A stretch of DNA of 48,714 nucleotides from Ewingella americana ATCC 33852 (GTDB lineage: Bacteria > Pseudomonadota > Gammaproteobacteria > Enterobacterales > Enterobacteriaceae): the NCBI RefSeq assembly GCF_000735345.1, contig NZ_JMPJ01000057.1, positions 1 through 48,714 of the forward strand, given 5' to 3'. The position numbers were made by a program, and so were the translations under genes. Below, in pieces: positions 40,174 through 47,525 of the stretch (position 1 is the stretch's first letter; each line of letters opens with the position of its first letter). The notes under the pieces are model-generated. The model was not told the origin of the DNA, did not search any database, and was given only the letters and a program-made list of their open reading frames with translations.

Positions 40174-41127
40174 TTACAGCAGCTGTTTCGCCGCCTCCAG
40201 AATGTGCTCGGCGGTCAGGCCGTACTCCTGCTGCAAGAAATCCTGCGTGCCGACTTGGCCGTAGCGCTCCTTCACGCCCACGCGGCGCATCGGCACCGGC
40301 GTATGTTCGACCAGCACTTCCGCCACGGCTGAACCCAGCCCGTTATGGATGCTGTGGTTCTCACAGGTGACGATTTTGCCGGTTTTGGCGGCGTATTGCT
40401 GAATGATCTCTTTATCGATAGGTTTCAGGGTGAACATGTCGATAACCGCCGCGCTGATGCCGTCACGCGCCAGAATCTCCGCCGCTTTTAGCGCTTCTGC
40501 CACCATAATGCCGTTAGCAATCAGCGTGATATCATCGCCGTCGCGCAGCAGGTTGGCTTTACCGATGGTGAAGGTGGAACCCTCTTTATACACCTGAGTC
40601 GCCTGTTTGCGGATGGTGCGCACCCAGTAGAAGCCTTTCAGATCCACCAGCTGCTGCAAGATATCGCGGAACATCACGGCGTCGGTGACTTCCAACACAA
40701 TCGAGTTCGCCAAGCCGCGCACAATGCCCATGTCCTCGAAAGACATGTGCGTGCCGCCATTGTGGCAGGCAGTGACACCGGCGTCAGAGGCGATCACCTT
40801 GACGTTATTCTTCTGATAATCCAAAGACATAAACAGCTGGTCGAAGCAGCGACGGCTGGCAAAGGCGGTGAAAGTGTGGACAAACGGCACCCGCCCGGTC
40901 AGTGACAGGCCAGCGGCGACGCCAATCACGTTGGCTTCCATGATGCCGCAGTTAATCACGTGCTGCGGATGGTCGCGGTGTACGCCGTCCATCGCCATGG
41001 CGCTCATCAGGTCAGCTTCGAGAGCGATTATTGGCGTGTTCTCGACGATTTTTTCCCGCACCACGTTGCCGTAGACTTTACGCATTTCAATGTTGTCGGG
41101 TTTCAGTTCCAGCGTGACTTCAAACAT
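40174..41127 (-). CDS. Transketolase, C-terminal subunit
   Basis: 317 residues from the ATG preceded by GGAGG at 6 nt; the frame could open seven codons earlier without a ribosome site. It contains the pyrimidine-binding domain of a transketolase (ALEADLMSAMAMDG, INCGIMEANVIGVAAGLSLTGRVPFVHTFTAFASRRCFDQL) and the C-terminal domain (residues ~190-317). The start overlaps the stop of the N-terminal subunit by 8 nt, so the two halves are translated coupled and must form one two-chain enzyme. Such split transketolases transfer two-carbon units between ketose and aldose phosphates. It is the last gene of a PTS operon. Confidence 0.9.
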   Translation of the reverse strand: MFEVTLELKPDNIEMRKVYGNVVREKIVENTPIIALEADLMSAMAMDGVHRDHPQHVINCGIMEANVIGVAAGLSLTGRVPFVHTFTAFASRRCFDQLFMSLDYQKNNVKVIASDAGVTACHNGGTHMSFEDMGIVRGLANSIVLEVTDAVMFRDILQQLVDLKGFYWVRTIRKQATQVYKEGSTFTIGKANLLRDGDDITLIANGIMVAEALKAAEILARDGISAAVIDMFTLKPIDKEIIQQYAAKTGKIVTCENHSIHNGLGSAVAEVLVEHTPVPMRRVGVKERYGQVGTQDFLQQEYGLTAEHILEAAKQLL

Positions 41128-41953
41128 GGGCGGCCTCCAGTTCAGCAATGGCGTTTTCGATTTCCAGTTTCACTTCCGGGGTTAATCGCAGATGGTGCGA
41201 GTTAGCCAGTGATTCCAGATACTTCACGCCCTGTCCTTTCACGCTGTCGAGCACGATAGCCAGCGGGCGCTGCTCGCCCTTACGCACTGGAGTTAGCGCA
41301 TTCTGCAAGGCCACGATGTCATCACCCTTGATAGTCAACACGTCGAAGCCAAAGGCGCTGAACTTGCCGGCCAAATCAAACGGCTTGATCACTTCATCCA
41401 GCAAGCCGTCGAGCTGTTGCTTGTTGTAGTCGATAAACACCGTCAGGTTGTTGAGATTGTGGTGAGCAATAAACTGGAAAGCCTCCCAACATTGGCCCTC
41501 GTTCAACTCACCGTCGCCCACCACGCAGAACACACGGTTAGCGCGTTTCGCCAGTTTGTGCGACAGCGCCATGCCGGTGGCAATAGACACGCCCTGCCCC
41601 AGAGATCCGGTGGTTGCATCCACGCCGATGGTGCGCAGGCGATCTGGATGGCTCGGCAGCTTGGTTCCATTCTGGTTTAGCGTTTTCAAATCGGCCTGTG
41701 GGAAGTAGCCTTTTAACGCCAGCGTGGCATACAGCGCCGGACCAGCATGGCCTTTCGACAGAACAAAATAATCACGCTCTTGCCAGTCGGGCTTGGCCGG
41801 GTCGATACGCATCACGTCGCTATACAGCACCGCCAGCGTTTCGACCACCGACATGCTGCCGCCGTAGTGACCAAAGCCTAATCCGGTGAGCATTTTTAGG
41901 GTCTCAATACGGATTTGACGAGCAAACTCACGAACCTCTTGGACATCTTTCAT
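41120..41953 (-). CDS. Transketolase, N-terminal subunit
   Basis: 277 residues: the ThDP pyrophosphate-binding half of transketolase. Seen: LGFGHYGGSMSVVETLAVLYSDVM, FVLSKGHAGPALYATLALKG, GSLGQGVSIATGMALSHKL, and the ThDP/Mg motif CVVGDGELNEGQCWEAFQFIAHHNLNNLTVFIDYN. It needs the adjacent C-terminal chain to be active. It lies 101 nt downstream of the PTS IIC gene with a hairpin in between. A similar arrangement beside ackA-pta is known to me from Salmonella. The chromosomal full-length tkt is presumably elsewhere. Confidence 0.92.
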   Translation of the reverse strand: MKDVQEVREFARQIRIETLKMLTGLGFGHYGGSMSVVETLAVLYSDVMRIDPAKPDWQERDYFVLSKGHAGPALYATLALKGYFPQADLKTLNQNGTKLPSHPDRLRTIGVDATTGSLGQGVSIATGMALSHKLAKRANRVFCVVGDGELNEGQCWEAFQFIAHHNLNNLTVFIDYNKQQLDGLLDEVIKPFDLAGKFSAFGFDVLTIKGDDIVALQNALTPVRKGEQRPLAIVLDSVKGQGVKYLESLANSHHLRLTPEVKLEIENAIAELEAAHV

Positions 41954-41988
41954 GTTTATTGGTCCTTATTTTAGTTAGCACTTGGCTC

Positions 41989-42011
41989 GGCCTGTTAATG
42001 ACTAACAGGCC
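41989..42011 (-). other. Intercistronic hairpin between PTS IIC and transketolase genes
   Basis: Perfect 9-bp stem GGCCTGTTA/TAACAGGCC with 5-nt loop in the 101-nt gap. No T-run follows, so it may uncouple or stabilise the PTS part relative to the transketolase part of the message. Confidence 0.6.
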
Positions 42012-42054
42012 TTACCTTGTGCTTTCCCGGATGGTTAGTGGTACTTAGGAAGAA

Positions 42055-43431
42055 TTACTTTTCGCTTACTGCTTTTTCTGCGGCTGGCTTTTTCGCCAGA
42101 TAGTTGTAGGCCACCAGCGCGGCGAAGATAGCCACGATCAGCGCCATAATGGCTTCTTTCGACATGAAGCGAGCCAGATTGCCGAGCAGGATACCAATGA
42201 CGCCGAAGTCAGCATCAGAGAAGGTGGCGTTGGCGAAGCCCAGCGCACCCAGTACTGGCAGCAGCAGAACTGGCAGGAAGGTGATCAGCACGCCGTTGGC
42301 AAATGCGCCAACCATTGCGCCACGACGACCGCCAGTGGCGTTACCGAACACGCCAGCGGTAGCACCGGTGAAGAAGTGCGGCACCACGCCCGGCAGAATC
42401 AATACCAGATTGAACTGCCCCAGCAGGAACAGGCCAACCAGACCGCCGAGGAAGCTGAACAGGAAACCAATCAGCACGGCATTTGGCGCGTAAGGGTACA
42501 CCACCGGGCAGTCCAGCGCCGGGCGAGCATTAGGCACCAGCTTCTCAGAGAATCCGACGAACGCCGGAACGATTTCCGCCAGAATCAGGCGCACGCCTTG
42601 CAGGATGATGAACACACCCGCCGCGAAGGTGATAGCCATGATGATGGAGTACACCAAATAGTTCTGGCCCGCGCTGTACGTCTGCTCAACGAATACTTGG
42701 CCCGCGAACACCGCGAGGATCAGGTAGATGATGATCATGGTCAGCGAGATAGAAATCGAGCTATCGCGCAGGAAGCTGAGGTTCTTCGGCAGGTTCATCT
42801 CTTCGGTAGAGCGAGAACCTTTACCGACCTTGCTACCAATCCAGCCTGACAGCACATAACCGATGGTGCCGAAATGGCCGAATGCCACGTCGTCATTGCC
42901 AGTGATGCGACGCATATAGCGCTGCGCCAGTGCCGGGAAGAACGCCATGATAAGGCCCAGCGTCAGGGAACCAGTGAACACCAGACCCACGCCTTCAAAG
43001 CCAGCGACGGTCAGGATAACGCTGATCATACAGGCCATGTAGAAGGTGTGGTGGCCGGTCAGGAACACGTATTTCAGGCGAGTGAAACGCGCCACAATCA
43101 GGTTAGCCACCATGCCGAACGCCATGATCAAGGCAGTAGGCGCACCGAATTTCTCCAAAGCGATAGACACAATCGCTTCGTTATTTGGAATGATCCCCTG
43201 AATACTGAAAGCATGTTCAAACATGCCGCCTAAAGGATTTAATGCCCCGACTAATACCGTGGCACCGCCCGCCAATACCAGAAAGCCTAATATCGTTTTT
43301 ACCGTGCCTTTCACCACATCGGAAAAGTTTTTCTTTTGTGCGACCAGACCGATCAACGCAATAAGACCGACCAAAATAGAAGGCACTTTTAATATATCAA
43401 CCACAAACTTGAGCGTTTCCTGGATAAACAT
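42055..43431 (-). CDS. PTS IIC permease, ascorbate (UlaA/SgaT) type
   Basis: 458 residues from the ATG at 43431; GAGG is 5 nt upstream of it and overlaps an alternative GTG two codons earlier. A polytopic permease with about ten to twelve hydrophobic segments and the EIIC-GAT/UlaA blocks PTALIMAFGMVANLIVARFTRLKYVFLTGHH, VFTGSLTLGLIMAFFPA and PHFFTGATAGVFGNATGGRRGAM. It takes up and phosphorylates a sugar together with the adjacent IIB and IIA. The substrate is unknown: the usual ascorbate catabolic genes (lactonase, decarboxylase, epimerases) are absent and transketolase halves follow instead. Confidence 0.9.
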   Translation of the reverse strand: MFIQETLKFVVDILKVPSILVGLIALIGLVAQKKNFSDVVKGTVKTILGFLVLAGGATVLVGALNPLGGMFEHAFSIQGIIPNNEAIVSIALEKFGAPTALIMAFGMVANLIVARFTRLKYVFLTGHHTFYMACMISVILTVAGFEGVGLVFTGSLTLGLIMAFFPALAQRYMRRITGNDDVAFGHFGTIGYVLSGWIGSKVGKGSRSTEEMNLPKNLSFLRDSSISISLTMIIIYLILAVFAGQVFVEQTYSAGQNYLVYSIIMAITFAAGVFIILQGVRLILAEIVPAFVGFSEKLVPNARPALDCPVVYPYAPNAVLIGFLFSFLGGLVGLFLLGQFNLVLILPGVVPHFFTGATAGVFGNATGGRRGAMVGAFANGVLITFLPVLLLPVLGALGFANATFSDADFGVIGILLGNLARFMSKEAIMALIVAIFAALVAYNYLAKKPAAEKAVSEK

Positions 43432-43464
43432 ATACACCTCTTTATTTTTAGAATAATCGTCTTA

Positions 43465-43743
43465 TCACACAGGATATTTTTCGAAGTGGGCGACTAACTT
43501 GGTTTCCAGCTCATTAATATCCACAATGTTAGTAATGACCACCAACTGGTTCTCTGGAATGCTGGCGCTGGCGGCGATGTCTTTCGCCATCACGAAGAGA
43601 TCTGCTTCGCCCGGAATGGCAGAGGAGAGATCTGAATGCTCAACCACGGCCTGAATATTCAACTTTTTCAGCACTTTCTTGATGTTCATTTCCACCATAA
43701 AGCTGCTGCCTAAACCTGAACCACAAATCGCCATAATTTTCAT
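43465..43743 (-). CDS. PTS IIB component (SgaB/UlaB-like)
   Basis: 92 residues from the ATG, with AGG upstream; 24 further N-terminal codons are possible but not family-like. A small cytoplasmic phosphocarrier. Cys7 in the phosphate-binding loop IMAICGSGLGSSFM is the expected phosphorylation site. It accepts phosphate from IIA and passes it to the substrate in IIC. Lies 33 nt before the IIC gene. Confidence 0.92.
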   Translation of the reverse strand: MKIMAICGSGLGSSFMVEMNIKKVLKKLNIQAVVEHSDLSSAIPGEADLFVMAKDIAASASIPENQLVVITNIVDINELETKLVAHFEKYPV

Positions 43744-43851
43744 GTTATTTACCTGTGTTTTAAAGTTTGTAGGGTAACTCACCAGTATTAATCTGACGTG
43801 TACCGTATTACGCATCCATGATGAACTGACATTATTCCCTTGGTTCAGGAA

Positions 43852-44295
43852 TTAGAATTTAGAGATAATTTCCTGAATAGTTTTTATATCTTTAGCTGCA
43901 AATATCTTCTGCATTTCATCTTCGCTGGAAAATAGCTCCGCCAGCTCAGAAATTAATTCGATATGGCTGTGCTTATCCGGCGCGGCTAACATCACCACGC
44001 TGTACACCGGGTCATTATCTTCTGAGTTGAATTTCACGCCGTGAGGCAGTGTCAGTAAAGATAATCCCAAGCCTTCGGCTCCCTCTTCAGGGCGGGCGTG
44101 TGGCATGGCAATGCCCGGCGCCAAAACGTAGTACGGACCTAACTTCTCATGCTGGGCAAAAATCGCCTCAACGTAGTCGGCAGTAATGGTGCCGTTCGCC
44201 AGTAAAGGTTCAGCACTGGCTTTCACGGCTTCGCGCCAGTCAGTGATGTCGTGTCTGATGTGGATCGTATCTGGTGTCAGCCAATCATTAAGCAT
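43852..44295 (-). CDS. PTS IIA component (UlaC/fructose-mannitol type)
   Basis: 147 residues. PTS EIIA type-2 domain; the phosphorylated histidine is His66 in GIAMPHARPEEGAEGLG. AGGAG lies 6 nt before the ATG. First gene of the operon IIA-IIB-IIC-transketolase N-transketolase C, divergent from a LacI-type regulator. The 395-nt divergent region holds operators and a CRP site. Confidence 0.92.
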   Translation of the reverse strand: MLNDWLTPDTIHIRHDITDWREAVKASAEPLLANGTITADYVEAIFAQHEKLGPYYVLAPGIAMPHARPEEGAEGLGLSLLTLPHGVKFNSEDNDPVYSVVMLAAPDKHSHIELISELAELFSSEDEMQKIFAAKDIKTIQEIISKF

Positions 44296-44405
44296 TGCAA
44301 CTCCTGACTCTTATTTTTGAAATTCTTAGTTTGTGGTGTCACTGGGCCTAAAGGTCGTCTGAATATAAATATTAACAACCTCCCCCGATCCCATTAACGA
44401 TCCAG

Positions 44406-44448
44406 ACTCTACTCAGCGATAGCGTTAACATCTGTGACGAAAATCACA
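44406..44448 (-). promoter_or_regulatory. CRP-dependent promoter of the PTS/transketolase operon
   Basis: A perfect CRP palindrome TGTGA-N6-TCACA lies at 44433-44448. On the minus strand TAGAGT (44411-44406) can serve as -10. A start site about 7 nt further (near 44399) would put the CRP centre at about -41.5, the class II position, with CRP covering the -35. The CRP match is seen directly; the promoter layout is inferred. Confidence 0.65.
44418..44429. promoter_or_regulatory. Degenerate operator between CRP site and -10 box
   Basis: GATAGCGTTAAC keeps the left half of the palindromes at 44451 and 44485 but is degenerate on the right. It is centred about 33 bp from the 44451 site and lies in the promoter core. 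Confidence 0.35.
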
Positions 44449-44450
44449 AA

Positions 44451-44462
44451 GGTAGCGCTACC
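44451..44462. promoter_or_regulatory. LacI/GntR-type operator 1
   Basis: Perfect 12-bp palindrome GGTAGCGCTACC with central GC, as favoured by LacI-family proteins. It is directly upstream of the CRP site. Confidence 0.7.
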
Positions 44463-44484
44463 AAACTTCTATCATTTGATTCTG

Positions 44485-44498
44485 TGATAGCGCTATCA
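44485..44498. promoter_or_regulatory. LacI/GntR-type operator 2
   Basis: Perfect 14-bp palindrome TGATAGCGCTATCA, same core as operator 1, centre-to-centre distance 35 bp. Located between the regulator gene and the PTS operon, so it may serve both. Confidence 0.72.
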
Positions 44499-44690
44499 AA
44501 AATAATCAGCCCGAGGTATCAGACAACATTGGGGATGAGAAATAAGGATATACTTTGTCCACGATTTGCCGATAATTCATCACATCTGCCGCTGTTACCC
44601 CTGCCGTTCTTGCGGGAACCCTCTGGTTTGCGGCCCATTTTAGCTAGCTATGCCCTGTGCAAGATGCGCAGTTAAGAGTCAGGATAGTGA

Positions 44691-45707
44691 ATGTCGATTA
44701 ACAAAAAACGACGCAGTACCGGAAGAGTGACGCTGGCCGATGTCGCGCAACTCGCGGGTGTCGGGAGTATGACCGTGTCCCGCGCGCTAAGAACGCCGGA
44801 ACAGGTTTCGGATAAACTGCGTGAGAAAATTGAAGAGGCCGTCAGCCAGCTCGGCTATTTGCCCAATCAGGCCGCCAGCTCGCTCGCTTCCGCCTCTTCC
44901 TACACCATTGCGATGATTGTCCCAAGCCTGTCAGAGCCGGGCTGTGCCGAGATGTTTGCCGGTTTGCAAAAGATCCTGCAACCCGCCGGGTATCAAATCA
45001 TGCTGGCCGAGTCGCAGCATCGCCTCGAACGCGAAGAGAAGCTGCTCGAAACCCTGCTCTCCTACAACTTAGCCGCCGCCATTTTGCTCAGCGTCGAGCA
45101 CTCGCCGAACGTGCGCAATTGGCTGGATAACACCTCAATTCCGGTGCTGGAAATTGGCGCGCTTACCGAATCGCCGATTGATATGAATATCGGTATCGAT
45201 AACGTCGAAGCCATGTACCAACTGACCAAAACGGTGATCGACCGCGGCTATAAAAACATTGGCATGCTGTGCGCCAATCAGGAGCAGTGGATCTTCCAGC
45301 AGCACCTGCAAGGCTGGCACAAAGCCATGCTCAAGGCACATATGTCGGTGCATCGGGTGATCAACTCCGCCGAGCCAGCCAACTTCACCACCGGCGCGCG
45401 CCAGTTGCCTGAGTTCTTGCTGGCATGGCCTGAACTCGACGCGCTGGTCTGCGTTTCCGACGAACTGGCCTGCGGCGTACTGTACGAATGCCAGCGCCGA
45501 AGAGTGAAAGTGCCAGATGATTTAGCCGTGGTGGGTTTTGGTAATAGTGACGTGAGCAAGGTGTGTCAGCCGCCGTTGACCACCATCGCCATTCCGCACA
45601 AAGAGATTGGTATCCGCGCGGCGCAGGCCCTGCTGGCGCGCATTAATGATGAAGAGTGGGAAGAAGTCGCGATTGCCTCATCACTCTGCCGCCGCGATAG
45701 TTGTTAA
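44691..45707 (+). CDS. LacI/GntR-family transcriptional regulator
   Basis: 338 residues. The N-terminal helix-turn-helix VTLADVAQLAGVGSMTVSRALRTPEQVS (about residues 13-40) and hinge helix YLPNQAASSLAS are typical of the GntR/IdnR branch of LacI proteins. The remainder is a periplasmic-binding-protein-like effector domain, with DALVCVSDELACGVLYEC and DLAVVGFGNSDVS. AGGA lies 6-7 nt before the ATG. Divergent from the PTS/transketolase operon, which it most likely represses through the palindromes at 44451 and 44485. The inducer is unknown, presumably the transported sugar or its phosphate. Confidence 0.92.
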   Translation: MSINKKRRSTGRVTLADVAQLAGVGSMTVSRALRTPEQVSDKLREKIEEAVSQLGYLPNQAASSLASASSYTIAMIVPSLSEPGCAEMFAGLQKILQPAGYQIMLAESQHRLEREEKLLETLLSYNLAAAILLSVEHSPNVRNWLDNTSIPVLEIGALTESPIDMNIGIDNVEAMYQLTKTVIDRGYKNIGMLCANQEQWIFQQHLQGWHKAMLKAHMSVHRVINSAEPANFTTGARQLPEFLLAWPELDALVCVSDELACGVLYECQRRRVKVPDDLAVVGFGNSDVSKVCQPPLTTIAIPHKEIGIRAAQALLARINDEEWEEVAIASSLCRRDSC

Positions 45708-45733
45708 GCCTGAATAATCCTTAGAAACGCAGA

Positions 45734-45751
45734 GGGCGGCCTAAGCCGCCC
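45734..45751. terminator. Terminator-like hairpin between the regulator gene and yfcD
   Basis: GGGCGGC-CTAA-GCCGCCC, 7-bp stem, between the convergent regulator gene and yfcD. Only a delayed TTTT follows on the plus strand (45761-45764). Confidence 0.5.
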
Positions 45752-45776
45752 CTTGGTGCATTTTACTCAGAAGCCG

Positions 45777-46418
45777 TTAAGCTCCGTCGGCACTTTTACT
45801 TTCCTGAACATCACCCAGCGAGAAGGAAGAGGTTTCAACCGGCAGCGGATCGCCCGGTAAGATTTTCTCTTCACGAACCAATGGCTTACCGTGTTCTTTC
45901 TCATTGTTGCGGGTCATCCACAGTGAGAGCGCTTTCAACGAGTCTGGCGTGAATTCGTCACAACGGGCAGTGATCTCTTCTGGCGTCATCCAGCTCACTT
46001 CGTCGACTTCTTCTTCCTGCAAAGCAAAAGGACCGTGGGAAACGCAGCTGAACAGCGCGCCCCAAACCCGGCACTTGTTTGGCTCTTCGAAGTAGAACAT
46101 ACCGTGCTCGGCAAAAGGCACGCCAGCAATACCCAGCTCTTCTTCTGCTTCGCGACGGGCGGAATCCAACACATTCTCCCCACTCTGCACCACGCCGCCG
46201 GCAGTGGCATCTAACCAACCTGGGAAGAAATCTTTGGTCTCGGTGCGTCTTTGCACCAGGATTTTACCCATGCCGTCGTGAACTACGATGTAGCTGGCAC
46301 GATGGCGCAGGCACTGAGCTCGCATCTGTTGACGGCTAGCCTGAGCTATTACTTCGTTCTCTTCGTTGACGATATCAACCCATTCGCCGGTGCCGGTGTT
46401 CTGCTCTTGTTCCGCCAT
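45777..46418 (-). CDS. yfcD: Nudix hydrolase YfcD
   Basis: 213 residues (E. coli YfcD 180). Complete Nudix box [24 protein letters not shown] (about residues 74-97) fitting GX5EX7REUXEEXGU. The core sequence ([70 protein letters not shown]) is close to E. coli. It has a C-terminal extension of about 30 polar residues after [12 protein letters not shown]. Substrate unknown; the fold is IPP-isomerase-like. In E. coli it also follows pta in the yfc region. Confidence 0.93.
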   Translation of the reverse strand: MAEQEQNTGTGEWVDIVNEENEVIAQASRQQMRAQCLRHRASYIVVHDGMGKILVQRRTETKDFFPGWLDATAGGVVQSGENVLDSARREAEEELGIAGVPFAEHGMFYFEEPNKCRVWGALFSCVSHGPFALQEEEVDEVSWMTPEEITARCDEFTPDSLKALSLWMTRNNEKEHGKPLVREEKILPGDPLPVETSSFSLGDVQESKSADGA

Positions 46419-46710
46419 CCTATGAAACCTTCTAAGGGTAAAATTGAGTATCCGCTGATTCTATCTGTCTCTGCGGGGGCGCTTCAATAGCCAGAGGTGC
46501 ATTGTTCCACGCTTAAAGCTAAGACAGTCTTGGCCGGAAACCATCAGACTAGTCTCACAGTGGAAACCAAGCTTAACTGATATGTTAACCTAAAGTTGAT
46601 AGTTTGCGGATGTTGCACCCGATACAGTAACAATTCAACGCTATTCTTCTATTTTCAGAATCCCGCTCTGCCGCATGTCGGCCACAAAATCTAATAACGC
46701 AGGAGGCATT

Positions 46711-47340
46711 ATGATTGATTTATATTACGCGCCAACACCCAACGGACACAAAATCACCCTCTTTCTCGAAGAAGCCGAAATACCCTATCGAATCCAACGC
46801 ATTAACATCAGTTCCGGCGATCAGTTCAAGCCCGAGTTTCTCGCCATCTCGCCCAATAATAAAATTCCTGCCATTGTAGATAATCATCCCGTGGACAACG
46901 GCGCGCCGATTAGCGTGTTTGAGTCTGGCGCCATCTTGCAGTATCTCGCCGACAAAACCGGCAAACTGCTCAGCCAAGAGCTACGCGAACGCACCCTGAC
47001 ACTCCAGTGGCTCTACTGGCAAGTCGGCGGATTCGGCCCGATGCTGGGGCAAAATCACCATTTCACCCACTTCGCCCCGCAGCCCGTCCCTTACGCCATC
47101 GAGCGTTATCTGCAAGAAACCCAACGCCTGTACAACGTGCTCAATACCCAGCTGGAGAAAAACGCCTATATTGCGGGCGAAAACTACAGCATTGCCGACA
47201 TTGCGACCTACCCGTGGGCAGTGTCACACGAGCGGCAACGGATTGATCTGGCGGACTACCCTGCCGTGCGCAACTGGTTTGAACGCATCAAGAACCGCCC
47301 TGCGACGCAAAAAGCCTACGCCGTGGCCGATCAGAAGTAG
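46711..47340 (+). CDS. yfcG: Glutathione-dependent disulfide reductase YfcG
   Basis: 209 residues from the ATG with AGGAGG 4 nt upstream (E. coli 215); a longer frame from 46675 lacks family support. GST fold: thioredoxin-like domain starting MIDLYYAPTPNGHKITLFLEEA with the Thr/Asn active-site segment, FESGAILQYLADKTGKL for glutathione gamma-glutamyl binding, then the helical domain containing WQVGGFGPMLGQNHHF and ENYSIADIATYPW. E. coli YfcG (Nu-class) reduces small disulfides with two bound glutathiones. yfcE, yfcF and folX, neighbours in E. coli, are absent here. The 292 nt upstream hold divergent promoters but no gene. Confidence 0.93.
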   Translation: MIDLYYAPTPNGHKITLFLEEAEIPYRIQRINISSGDQFKPEFLAISPNNKIPAIVDNHPVDNGAPISVFESGAILQYLADKTGKLLSQELRERTLTLQWLYWQVGGFGPMLGQNHHFTHFAPQPVPYAIERYLQETQRLYNVLNTQLEKNAYIAGENYSIADIATYPWAVSHERQRIDLADYPAVRNWFERIKNRPATQKAYAVADQK

Positions 47341-47357
47341 CGAACAACGCCTCGTTG

Positions 47358-47418
47358 TTATCCCCAATGCCGTGATTTTTGCCGATACCCGCGCGGGTTA
47401 TCGACGCATTGGGGATAA
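47358..47418. repeat. 61-nt palindromic element after yfcG
   Basis: A perfect 13-bp outer stem (TTATCCCCAATGC with GCATTGGGGATAA). An inner stem CCGATACCC/GGGTTATCG with one bulge and loop GCGC is enclosed by it, with a 12-nt single-stranded segment (47371-47382) on the left. It lies 17 nt after the yfcG stop. It may serve as the yfcG 3' end, but the nested symmetry also fits a small mobile palindrome. Not ERIC or REP by sequence. Confidence 0.6.
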
Positions 47419-47473
47419 AAATATTTCACTCAGGATGTGCTCCATATCGCGTGTTTAGTGCGAGGAGTAACCT

Positions 47474-47509
47474 ATGCTAAAAAGAAGCCTTCCAACGGGC
47501 ATTCAATAA
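47474..47509 (+). CDS. Candidate 11-codon leader ORF before yfcH
   Basis: ATG CTA AAA AGA AGC to CAA TAA encodes [16 protein letters not shown] lies exactly 6 nt before its ATG, an unusually good ribosome site, and the ORF ends 16 nt before the yfcH start, which has its own AAGGAG. It could set translational coupling for yfcH. Too short to judge by coding signal. Confidence 0.3.
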   Translation: MLKRSLPTGIQ

Positions 47510-47525
47510 GTTAAGGAGCCAGCCT

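Noticed and set aside
44484-44675. 63-codon frame in the PTS/regulator divergent region
   Set aside because: Overlaps operator 2 and has no ribosome site; the region is explained by regulatory sequence.
45734-45751. Similarity of the GGCCTAAGCC hairpin to the CCGCCTAAGCGG block of the terminal repeats
   Set aside because: Only the CCTAAG core is shared and the surrounding repeat blocks are absent; explained as a terminator hairpin.
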